Positions 1 to 5,519 of a stretch of 5,519 nt of DNA are shown here, in pieces. The translations under genes and the position numbers were made by a program. The first letter of the stretch is position 1, and each line of letters opens with the position of its first letter. The notes below the pieces were generated by a model. The model saw only the letters and a program-made list of their open reading frames with translations. It was not told where the DNA came from and did not search any database. This stretch comes from an uncultured Erysipelotrichaceae bacterium (lineage in GTDB: Bacteria > Bacillota_I > Bacilli_A > Erysipelotrichales > Erysipelotrichaceae): the NCBI GenBank assembly GCA_937874965.1, contig CALNCD010000055.1:1-5519 (forward strand), in the 5' to 3' direction.

Positions 1-353
1 TGGATCTTGATTTAAAAAAGAAGATCGACGATCTTTCCTTTGGTAACAAGAAGAAAGTCGGTATCGTACAAGGCTTACTTCACGAGCCCAAACTGATTAT
101 CCTGGATGAACCTGCTGCGGGGCTCAATGATGTTGAAACACTTGGACTTGCGAAATCAATCCGTCAGATCCGGGATGATCTAAAGGTATCGATTCTTTTG
201 GTTGAACATGATATGCGTCTGGTCATGGATATCTGCGATCAGATCTGTGCGATTTCGTTCGGGAAGCATCTGGCGACAGGAACTCCTAAGGAAATACAAT
301 CCAACCGGTTGGTTCAGGAGGCCTATCTTGGATCTCAGGAGGAGGTACAATGA
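1..353 (+). CDS. livG: LivG-type ABC transporter ATPase, C-terminal part only (5' end outside window)
   Basis: This is the last 116 residues of an ABC ATPase; the first full codon is at base 3 and the stop is TGA 351-353. Visible parts in order are the ABC signature LSFGN (bases 33-47), Walker B with the D-loop (LIILDEPAAGLN), the switch-histidine segment VEHDM, and a tail ending in EAYLG. The AAGLN D-loop, VEHDM and AYLG tail are characteristic of LivG, one of the two cytoplasmic ATPases that power HAAT-family importers for branched-chain amino acids and related carboxylates. Walker A and the Q-loop lie outside the window. The stop overlaps the start of the next gene (ATGA), so the two ATPases are translationally coupled, as expected for a heterodimeric pair. 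The signature is unusual: GNKKKVGIVQ is more like ABC-2-type (exporter) ATPases than the usual LivG LSYGQQR form. The family call is firm; the substrate is not determined. Confidence 0.93.
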   Translation, partial: DLDLKKKIDDLSFGNKKKVGIVQGLLHEPKLIILDEPAAGLNDVETLGLAKSIRQIRDDLKVSILLVEHDMRLVMDICDQICAISFGKHLATGTPKEIQSNRLVQEAYLGSQEEVQ

Positions 354-1072
354 GTTCAGTTCTGTTGGAAATCAAGGATCTCGTGGTAAACTATGGCGCA
401 ATCAAAGCGTTGAAAGGAATATCCTTCAGTGTTGAAGAAGGAAGTATTGTTGCATTGCTTGGGGCGAATGGCGCCGGAAAGACGACGACATTGAGAACAC
501 TCTCCGGTTTGATCAAACCGAGTTCCGGACAGATTATCTATCAAGGTCAGCCGATCCAAGGAAAAGATGCTGAAAAGATTACCAAAGGCGGTATTTCCCA
601 ATCCCCGGAAGGCCGGCAGGTCTTCCGTGATCTGAGTGTCATGGATAATCTTAAAGTGGGTGCATTTACATTAAGCAACAAGAAAGAAATTGCGGCGAAT
701 CTAGAACGGGTCTTTCATTACTTCCCGGTCTTGAAGGAGCGGAGTTCGCAAATTGCATCAACGCTTTCCGGTGGTGAACAGCAGATGCTTGCGATCGCCC
801 GGGCATTGATGAATAGTCCGAGACTTCTCTTGCTGGATGAACCTTCATTAGGGTTAGCACCATTGATTGTCCGTGATATTATGACAATCGTAAAAGAAAT
901 CAGCATGGAAGGGACAACTGTCATTATTGTCGAACAGAACGCAGCGCAGACCCTTAAAATTGCCGATTATGCCTACGTTATTGAATTAGGCTCCATCAGT
1001 TCGCAAGGAACAGGTGAAGAGCTCTTGAATGATTCCACGCTGGTTGAAGCGTATCTGGGATCACATAGTTAG
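350..1072 (+). CDS. livF: LivF-type ABC transporter ATPase
   Basis: This complete 240-residue protein matches the usual LivF length of about 235-240. It carries Walker A GANGAGKTT (residues 38-46), a Q-loop region with SPEGR near residues 85-89, the signature LSGGEQQ (139-145), Walker B LLLLDEP (159-165) and VEQNA (194-198). Gln196 takes the place of the switch histidine, which is normal for LivF and separates it from LivG. The C-terminus ends in VEAYLG, as in the family. It should pair with the upstream LivG ATPase on the cytoplasmic face of a HAAT importer and hydrolyse ATP to drive uptake. The start at 350 is set by the AGGAGGAGG ribosome site at 337-345 and the 4-nt ATGA overlap with livG. 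The gene ends 55 nt before the binding-protein gene. Nothing is missing or disrupted. The name denotes the family and does not prove a branched-chain amino acid substrate. Confidence 0.96.
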   Translation: MSSVLLEIKDLVVNYGAIKALKGISFSVEEGSIVALLGANGAGKTTTLRTLSGLIKPSSGQIIYQGQPIQGKDAEKITKGGISQSPEGRQVFRDLSVMDNLKVGAFTLSNKKEIAANLERVFHYFPVLKERSSQIASTLSGGEQQMLAIARALMNSPRLLLLDEPSLGLAPLIVRDIMTIVKEISMEGTTVIIVEQNAAQTLKIADYAYVIELGSISSQGTGEELLNDSTLVEAYLGSHS

Positions 1073-1075
1073 TGA

Positions 1076-1104
1076 AATCAAATGCAAATAGAAAGGCATT
1101 GATT
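1076..1104 (+). promoter_or_regulatory. Bulged hairpin upstream of the binding-protein gene
   Basis: AATCAAATGC (1076-1085) can pair with GCATTGATT (1096-1104) to give nine base pairs with one bulged A, around a 10-nt loop (AAATAGAAAG). It begins just after the livF stop and ends six bases before the AAGGAGG ribosome site at 1111-1117. There is no T-run after it, so it is not an intrinsic terminator. It could stabilise or mark a processed 5' end for the binding-protein mRNA, which usually must be more abundant than the ATPase mRNA. The pairing is seen in the sequence; the function is inferred. Confidence 0.45.
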
Positions 1105-1127
1105 ATATAAAAGGAGGAAAACTTTCT

Positions 1128-2333
1128 ATGAAACGATTACTTAAGGTAATCCTAGTCGGACTCATGTCCTTCAGTTTAGTGGCTTGTTCAGGTAAGAGCG
1201 AAGAAGCGGCTCAGGGTATTACGGATACAACTGTAAAAATTGCCAACTGTGCTGCAACCTCTGGTGCATATGCGCCTGTCGGAGTTCCCTTTAATGCAGG
1301 GATTGAGGCTTATGTAAAGTATATTAATGATCAAGGTGGTGTCAACGGACGTAAAATTGAATTTATCCACCAGGATGATGAATTTGATGCAGCGAAGGGT
1401 AAAGCTTGCCTGCAATCAATGATTGAGGACAAGAAAGTCTTTGCGATTGTGGGTCACTTCGGTACACCTGTCGTCGCCGCAACTATTGAAGATCTTAAAG
1501 AATCCGGAATTCCGGCTGTCTATTTTGCAACTGGAATCGGTCAGCTTTACTCCGCAGATGCAAAGACGGATGGCAAAGAGAATATTTTCCCGGTTCAGCC
1601 GATTTACACCACAGAAGGCAAGATCATGGTTACTCGTGCTGTCGGAACGTTCAATGCTAAGAAAGTCGGTATTATCTATACAAATGATGACGCGGGCAAA
1701 GATATGCTTAAGGGTGCACAGGAGCAAGCGAAGACCTTGAAGGTTGAATTAATTGAAGCTCAGGTTCCGGCAGGTGCTACCGATGTTTCCAGTGCTGTGG
1801 CATTGATCAAGGAAGCCAATGTTGATTTCATTATCGGAGCTGCAATTCAAGCAACCATCCCAACGATTGTCAAGGCCTTGGCTGAGCAGAATGTCAACAA
1901 GGATGTCATAACGACGTATGTCAACGTTGCACCTGTTGTTGCGAAGCAAGTCTATGATTCGATTAACGGTAAATTTGATGTCTATGGAAACGGATGGGTC
2001 TCATTTGCAGCTGAACAAGCAGATGCTTTGAAACTCTACGCAGCAAATATTTCTTCCGAGTATGCAAGCAATGCTTATGCAATCACAGGATGGATTGCTG
2101 GGTACTTCTTCGTTGAAGGGTTAAAGGCTATGGGCGAAGAAACACCGACATGGGCTAACTACATTGCCGCAATGGAAAAAGCACCGATTCAAAACCCGTT
2201 CGGTGGTCTGATTGATTTCACGAACGGCAAGCGTGAGGGAACAACAGTCATGAATCTGTCGAAAGTAAAGAATGCCGATGGATGGGAAGCTGTTCAACCG
2301 CTGCAGTCAATCGATGATATTTTAGGAAACTAG
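1128..2333 (+). CDS. HAAT-family ABC transporter solute-binding lipoprotein (periplasmic-binding-protein type 1 fold)
   Basis: This 401-residue extracellular receptor captures the ligand and delivers it to the membrane permeases of the importer. Residues 1-20 are a lipoprotein signal: a basic start (MKRLLK), a hydrophobic stretch and the lipobox LVAC, with Cys20 as the predicted lipid-anchor site. A short Ser/Lys/Glu linker follows. The mature part has the LivJ/LivK layout: first strand with SGAYAP (residues 45-50), INDQGGVNGRKIEF (66-79), HQDDEFD (81-87), FAIVGHFGT (105-113), and the second lobe from KKVGIIYTNDD (178-188). Length is typical for a Gram-positive member. The AAGGAGG site at 1111-1117 fixes the ATG at 1128. 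It lies between livF and the CoA-transferase gene. By hand alignment from memory, the position of LivJ Glu226, which binds the ligand amino group, appears to be non-acidic here (around Tyr264), so the ligand may not be an amino acid. That point is tentative. Confidence 0.94.
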   Translation: MKRLLKVILVGLMSFSLVACSGKSEEAAQGITDTTVKIANCAATSGAYAPVGVPFNAGIEAYVKYINDQGGVNGRKIEFIHQDDEFDAAKGKACLQSMIEDKKVFAIVGHFGTPVVAATIEDLKESGIPAVYFATGIGQLYSADAKTDGKENIFPVQPIYTTEGKIMVTRAVGTFNAKKVGIIYTNDDAGKDMLKGAQEQAKTLKVELIEAQVPAGATDVSSAVALIKEANVDFIIGAAIQATIPTIVKALAEQNVNKDVITTYVNVAPVVAKQVYDSINGKFDVYGNGWVSFAAEQADALKLYAANISSEYASNAYAITGWIAGYFFVEGLKAMGEETPTWANYIAAMEKAPIQNPFGGLIDFTNGKREGTTVMNLSKVKNADGWEAVQPLQSIDDILGN

Positions 2334-2337
2334 ACGG

Positions 2338-2359
2338 AAAGGGGAGGTTTCTCCCCTTT
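2338..2359 (+). terminator. Perfect 9-bp hairpin after the binding-protein gene, weak terminator or attenuator
   Basis: AAAGGGGAG (2338-2346) and CTCCCCTTT (2351-2359) form an uninterrupted nine-pair stem closed by the tetraloop GTTT, starting four bases after the stop codon. Only TTT, itself part of the stem, then A and TGTC follow, so the U-tract is short. It is probably a partial terminator or a 3' mRNA-stabilising structure that keeps binding-protein expression above that of the downstream metabolic genes. No promoter is evident in the 20 bases between it and the next start codon, so readthrough into the CoA-transferase is likely. Confidence 0.7.
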
Positions 2360-2379
2360 ATGTCACTGATGGAGGATCT

Positions 2380-3693
2380 ATGAAGTATAATTACAGTGAT
2401 AAAGTGAAAAGTGTGGAAGAAGCATTGGAGGTTGTGAAATCCAATGATGTTATCGTCACCGGATTAGGGGCTGGAGAAGGCCGGCTGTTCTTGGAGAAGT
2501 TGCACACGATTGCGGATCGCGTGACGAATGTCACCGTGACCAATTGCTTGCCGATGAGCGAATTTGAATTCTTTAAAGAACCCTATAAAGATGCTTTTAA
2601 TGTCGATGGCTGGTTTTTTGCACCAGCATTAAGACGTTCCTTTGAAAACGGGAATATTGCATTTATTCCGAACCACTTGCATTTTGCCGCAACCAAGCGT
2701 ATTCATCATATCAAGCCTAATATCTATGTCGGTTCAGCATCGTCAGTGGATAAGCATGGGTTCGTTTCACTCTCGACTTCAAATACCTATGAACAACGCA
2801 TGATCAGGGAGGCGGACTATGTCATTCTTGAAGTAAACCCGAATTTCCCGAAAACCTACGGTGATGTTGAACTGCATGTCAATGATATCTCAATTATTAT
2901 TGACGCTGATTATCCTGTTCCGACATTGCCGGATGTCGAACCTAATGAGAAAGATCGGATTATCGGACAGTTTATTGCTGAACACATCAATGACGGGGAT
3001 ACGATTCAATTGGGTATCGGCGGCATTCCGAATGCCGTAGCTGAATTTCTGGTCGATAAGAAAGATCTCGGTGTTCACACTGAAATGATGACATCCAATA
3101 TGGCCAAACTCGCCAAGATGGGCGTTATCAATGGCCGCAAGAAATCCTTGCATCCCAATAAGATTGTCACAACCTTTATTCTGGGGAACAAAGAACTCTA
3201 TGAGTATTGTGATCAGAATCCTTCCATCTTGGTCATGGATGGTTTCTACGTCAACAGCCCTAAGACCATTGCTCAAAACGATAACATGGTATCCATCAAT
3301 ACTTCCTTGGAAGTGGATCTTACAGGTCAATGTGCCTCTGAGTCAATCGGGCCAAAGCAAATCAGCGGAACGGGGGGACAGGCTGATACCGCTATCGGTG
3401 CGCAGGATGCTAAAAATGGCCGTTCGTATATTGCCTTGTATTCTACGGCGATGGTCAAGAATCCGGAAACAGGTGAACGTGAAGAAATTTCCAAGATTGT
3501 TCCGACGCTTAAACTGGGGGCAATTGTTTCCTTATCCCGTAATGATGTCGACAATGTCGTTACAGAATACGGCATTGCTGAACTTCGCGGCACCAATACG
3601 CGCGAGAGGGTAGAACGCCTGATTGCAATTGCTCATCCGAAGTTCAGGGGCGAACTGCTCGCTGAAGCTAAACGCTATGGACTGATTGCCTGA
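2380..3693 (+). CDS. Acetyl-CoA hydrolase/CoA-transferase family protein (4-hydroxybutyrate or butyrate:acetate CoA-transferase-like)
   Basis: This 437-residue protein has the length and order of the class I CoA-transferase family that includes 4-hydroxybutyrate CoA-transferase and butyryl-CoA:acetate CoA-transferase. These cytosolic enzymes move CoA from one acyl-CoA to another carboxylate through a glutamyl-CoA thioester. Visible motifs are TGLGAGEG (27-34), FIPNHL (95-100), IYVGSASSVDKHGFVSLS (115-132), LGIGGIPNAV (211-220), GVHTEM with likely catalytic Glu235 (231-236), GTGGQAD (330-336), and the C-terminal VTEYGIAELRG (394-404) and AHPKFR (418-423). The N-terminal (about 1-180) and C-terminal (about 270-437) halves of the fold are both present. 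After GTGGQAD the sequence reads TAIGAQ, not the common FVRGA, so the acyl specificity may differ from the characterised enzymes. GGAGG at 2371-2375 sets the start with tight 4-nt spacing. The stop overlaps the next start. The family is secure; the acid activated is not known. Confidence 0.94.
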   Translation: MKYNYSDKVKSVEEALEVVKSNDVIVTGLGAGEGRLFLEKLHTIADRVTNVTVTNCLPMSEFEFFKEPYKDAFNVDGWFFAPALRRSFENGNIAFIPNHLHFAATKRIHHIKPNIYVGSASSVDKHGFVSLSTSNTYEQRMIREADYVILEVNPNFPKTYGDVELHVNDISIIIDADYPVPTLPDVEPNEKDRIIGQFIAEHINDGDTIQLGIGGIPNAVAEFLVDKKDLGVHTEMMTSNMAKLAKMGVINGRKKSLHPNKIVTTFILGNKELYEYCDQNPSILVMDGFYVNSPKTIAQNDNMVSINTSLEVDLTGQCASESIGPKQISGTGGQADTAIGAQDAKNGRSYIALYSTAMVKNPETGEREEISKIVPTLKLGAIVSLSRNDVDNVVTEYGIAELRGTNTRERVERLIAIAHPKFRGELLAEAKRYGLIA

Positions 3694-4505
3694 TGATCTT
3701 GAACTATAACGGCTATCAGGTTTACTATGAAAGCTATGGAACCGGAGATCCTTTGATTATTCTCAACGGCATTATGATGTCGACCAACAGCTGGAAACCG
3801 TTTATTGAACAATTTTCAAGCCATTCACGTCTGATTCTGGTTGATTTTCTGGATCAGGGACAGTCATCTCGGCTGGATGGTATTGAATATAAGCATGATC
3901 TTCAGGTAGCTATGCTGGCTCATCTGATCAAAACATTGGATCTTCATGATGTATCGCTCTTCGGAATATCCTACGGCGGTGAAATCGCCATCCAGTTTGC
4001 ACTGGCTCATCCAGCTGTTTTGAAGAATCTCTTGCTGTTTAACACCACGGCTTGGACCTCGCCTTGGCTTGAGGAAGTCGGTAATGGCTGGAATCATGCA
4101 GCCTCTGATCCAGAAGCATATTATGCTGCAACGATTCCTGTTATTTATTCGCCGCAGTTCTACACCCGAGAAATCGAGTGGATGAACCAGCGTAAAGCAA
4201 TCCTTCTGCCGATCTTCAAAGATCCGCGGTTTATCCAGGCGATGATCCGCTTAACCAATAGTTCTGTTGGTTATAATGTAAAAGAACAGATTAAAAACAT
4301 TAAGACCCGGACACTTGTCGTCTCCAGTCAGTATGATTTTGTAACACCTGTTTCAGAGCAGGAATACCTCGTTTCTCAGCTGGAAAACTGTGATTATGTG
4401 CTGATTCCGGATTGCGGACATGCGAGTATGTATGAGCATCCCCATCTTTTTGCTGCATTGGTGCTTGGTTTTGTTGAAAAAAATAACACGGCCTATCATC
4501 TGTAA
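3693..4505 (+). CDS. Alpha/beta-fold hydrolase (serine hydrolase)
   Basis: This 270-residue protein has the standard single-domain alpha/beta hydrolase length and no signal peptide, so it is probably cytosolic. The nucleophile elbow GISYGG gives Ser93. The likely acid is Asp215 in SSQYDFVTP (211-219), and the histidine is His243 in PDCGHASMYEHP (239-250), so the catalytic triad is complete. The early loop that forms the oxyanion hole reads LNGI (24-27), where many relatives have HG; DFLDQGQSS (51-59) matches the usual strand-loop D..G.G.S element. The insert around residues 125-190 is the cap region that normally sets substrate choice. The start overlaps the upstream stop in TGATG and has no clear ribosome site, which indicates translational coupling to the CoA-transferase and a linked role. 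It could be an esterase, lactonase or thioesterase, or a C-C hydrolase of the MhpC type; sequence alone does not decide. The fold call is strong; the reaction is unknown. Confidence 0.92.
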   Translation: MILNYNGYQVYYESYGTGDPLIILNGIMMSTNSWKPFIEQFSSHSRLILVDFLDQGQSSRLDGIEYKHDLQVAMLAHLIKTLDLHDVSLFGISYGGEIAIQFALAHPAVLKNLLLFNTTAWTSPWLEEVGNGWNHAASDPEAYYAATIPVIYSPQFYTREIEWMNQRKAILLPIFKDPRFIQAMIRLTNSSVGYNVKEQIKNIKTRTLVVSSQYDFVTPVSEQEYLVSQLENCDYVLIPDCGHASMYEHPHLFAALVLGFVEKNNTAYHL

Positions 4506-4509
4506 TTTA

Positions 4510-4518
4510 TGCTACAAT
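4510..4518 (+). promoter_or_regulatory. Extended -10 promoter for the TetR-type gene
   Basis: TGCTACAAT (4510-4518) contains the TGn extension directly followed by TACAAT, a good match to an extended -10 element. At 17-bp spacing the -35 position (4490-4495, GGCCTA) is poor, which is tolerated by extended -10 promoters. It lies five bases after the hydrolase stop and 33 bases before the regulator start, so the regulator can be transcribed separately from the operon. No convincing inverted repeat for a TetR operator is visible beside it. A chance match in AT-rich sequence remains possible. Confidence 0.55.
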
Positions 4519-4551
4519 ATTAGGGTTAAGTAAGTCTGGGGGAGGATACAC

Positions 4552-5175
4552 ATGTCCGAAGTGTTGATTAATAAACCGAAAACAAAGCGTGGAGAGATTA
4601 CGTTCAATAAATTGACGCAATCGGCTGAGGAAAATTTCTATCAGAAGGGGTATCATGAAACTTCGATCAGTGATATTACCCGGAGTGCGCATGTCGCTTT
4701 AGGGACTTATTATGTGTATTTTCAAGATAAGCTGAGTGTTTACAAATATCTTCTGCTTCAATACTCGCACGACATCCGGAAGAACATTGCGTTGTCAATA
4801 CGAGGATTAGAAGATCGGCGTGAAATCGAACGGGCAGGTTTAAAAAGCTTTCTCGTCTATATCAGTGAGCACAAGCACATCTACAACATTATCTGGGAAT
4901 CGCTGTATATCGACAAACAGTTGTTTGTCGATTACTATACGAATTTTGCTCATGCTTACGAAACCCAGATTATTGATGCTCAGAATAAGCAAGAGATGAA
5001 ACAGTTCGATCCGCAGATTGCCAGTTATCTGCTAATGGGCGTTGCTAACTTTATCGGATTAAAATGGGTCATGTTTGATGATTCTACGGATTTCGATGCG
5101 ATTGTTGATGAAACAATCCGGATATTGGATATCGGTATGTTTGCCCATGACAAAAGTTCAGAAACCGAATTGTGA
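4552..5175 (+). CDS. TetR/AcrR-family transcriptional regulator
   Basis: This 207-residue protein has the normal size for the family: a small N-terminal DNA-binding domain and a larger helical ligand-binding domain. Helix 1 begins near residue 18 (FNKLTQSAEENFYQKGY), followed by TSISDITRSAHVALG and GTYYVYFQDK. These are the helix-turn-helix (about 37-56) and the closely conserved G-T-Y-Y-x-Y-F signature. Residues from about 65 on are divergent, as expected for the effector pocket and dimer interface. A strong GGGGGAGG site (4538-4544) sets the ATG. It lies 46 nt after the hydrolase on the same strand with its own likely promoter, so it is a candidate local regulator of the transporter and CoA-transferase genes, probably a repressor released by a small ligand such as the imported acid or its CoA ester. 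The family is clear; target and ligand are inferred from position alone. Confidence 0.93.
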   Translation: MSEVLINKPKTKRGEITFNKLTQSAEENFYQKGYHETSISDITRSAHVALGTYYVYFQDKLSVYKYLLLQYSHDIRKNIALSIRGLEDRREIERAGLKSFLVYISEHKHIYNIIWESLYIDKQLFVDYYTNFAHAYETQIIDAQNKQEMKQFDPQIASYLLMGVANFIGLKWVMFDDSTDFDAIVDETIRILDIGMFAHDKSSETEL

Positions 5176-5193
5176 TCTGCAAACAGCTTGATA

Positions 5194-5219
5194 TTGAAAA
5201 AAGAGGGAATTACTTTCCC
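5194..5219 (-). terminator. Intrinsic terminator of the convergent minus-strand gene
   Basis: Read on the minus strand, GGGAA (5219-5215) pairs with TTCCC (5209-5205) around the loop AGTAA. TCTTTTTT follows (5204-5197), a good U-tract. The stop codon TAA of the minus-strand gene (5212-5210) sits inside the loop. Read on the plus strand the same stem is followed only by GTTTCG, so it would be at best a weak terminator for the TetR-type gene. Confidence 0.72.
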
Positions 5220-5519
5220 GTTTCGATAATGCTCATGACGAGGTCATGGGCTTTTTGTTGCTTCTCGCCAGGCAAAGGCTGTTCATGTGTGCTTTGCCAC
5301 GAATAGACACTTCCTGCATTTTCATAGTAACTCAAGAGTTGAATCTGTTCATCGTGGAATGCAAATACTATCCGCGGGTCATAGCTGAATGAAGCGCATT
5401 GTTCAGGCTGATAGCGGGAAAGCGTGAATAAGGGTGATTCGTAGGTCAGTTTGCAAAGCATTCCGTTGTGCTCGAATCGTTGATTATGGGTTGATTCAGC
5501 AATCTTGATCAGTGTATTT
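5210..5519 (-). CDS. Protein of unknown function, C-terminal 102 residues (5' end outside window)
   Basis: The reading frame is open from the right edge (first full codon ends at base 5518) to TAA at 5212-5210, giving 102 visible residues and ending in SIIETGK. An internal Met is encoded at 5461-5459, but nothing like a ribosome site precedes it and the upstream codons look protein-like, so the gene most likely starts beyond the window. The visible part is soluble in character, rich in Gln, Ser, Tyr and Phe, with no membrane segment and no motif I recognise. Alternating polar and hydrophobic runs such as RIVFAFHDEQIQLLSYYE suggest beta-strands. An intrinsic terminator directly at its stop supports it being a real gene. 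It converges on the TetR-type gene with a 34-nt gap and is probably unrelated to that operon. I cannot assign a function. Confidence 0.68.
   Translation of the reverse strand, partial: NTLIKIAESTHNQRFEHNGMLCKLTYESPLFTLSRYQPEQCASFSYDPRIVFAFHDEQIQLLSYYENAGSVYSWQSTHEQPLPGEKQQKAHDLVMSIIETGK

Noticed and set aside
194..198. LivF residues 194-198 (VEQNA): loss of the switch histidine
   Set aside because: Gln at this position is normal for LivF-type ATPases, so it is not a defect. The coordinates given here are residue numbers of the LivF protein (bases about 929-943).
202..435. 77-codon open frame crossing the livG/livF junction
   Set aside because: It overlaps two genes with clear ABC ATPase motifs and its own translation is not protein-like.
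1104..1109. TATATA as a -10 box for a separate binding-protein promoter
   Set aside because: A transcription start about seven bases downstream would fall inside the AAGGAGG ribosome site, and no -35 is present at suitable spacing.
2890..3330. 146-codon open frame on the minus strand
   Set aside because: It lies wholly inside the motif-rich CoA-transferase gene, has no recognisable domain, and is the usual antisense shadow.
3131..3613. 160-codon open frame on the plus strand
   Set aside because: It is an alternate frame of the CoA-transferase gene, which has conserved motifs throughout the same interval.
4474..4479. TTGAAA as the -35 box for the TetR-type gene promoter
   Set aside because: The spacing to TACAAT at 4513 is 33 bp, far from the usual 16-19 bp.
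5459..5461. Internal ATG as the start of the minus-strand gene
   Set aside because: No ribosome site lies ahead of it and the frame stays open with plausible codons to the window edge.

Overview
The window looks like part of a Bacillota (low- to mid-GC Gram-positive) genome. The evidence is strong purine-rich Shine-Dalgarno sequences (AGGAGGAGG, AAGGAGG, GGGGGAGG), a solute-binding protein made as a lipoprotein with a clear lipobox, and GC content that looks mid-40s by eye. I cannot name the genus. An anaerobic fermenter would fit the CoA-transferase, but that is inference.

Layout: bases 1-4505 are a tightly packed rightward gene set. It starts with the 3' end of a LivG-type ABC ATPase (1-353), which overlaps a complete LivF-type ATPase (350-1072) by 4 nt. 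A bulged hairpin and a strong ribosome site precede a lipoprotein solute-binding protein (1128-2333). A perfect 9-bp hairpin with a poor U-tract then separates the transporter from an acetyl-CoA hydrolase/CoA-transferase family gene (2380-3693). That gene is coupled through a TGATG junction to an alpha/beta hydrolase (3693-4505). A TetR-type regulator (4552-5175) follows on the same strand, with its own apparent extended -10 promoter. A convergent gene of unknown function (5210-5519, minus strand) enters from the right edge. Its stop codon lies in the loop of an intrinsic terminator.

How the genes may work together: the LivG/LivF/binding-protein set is the cytoplasmic and extracellular part of a hydrophobic-amino-acid-type (HAAT) importer. 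The permeases (LivH/LivM type) would be expected to the left of the window. The importer sits directly upstream of a CoA-transferase and a hydrolase. The binding protein also seems, by hand alignment from memory, to lack the acidic residue that holds the amino group in LivJ. Together these suggest a module that imports a carboxylic acid, or an ester or lactone of one, and activates it as a CoA thioester, possibly controlled by the TetR protein. Each family call is well supported by motifs; the joint pathway and its substrate are inference.

There is no stretch above 300 bases without a gene. I saw no RNA gene, insertion sequence, CRISPR array or long repeat.
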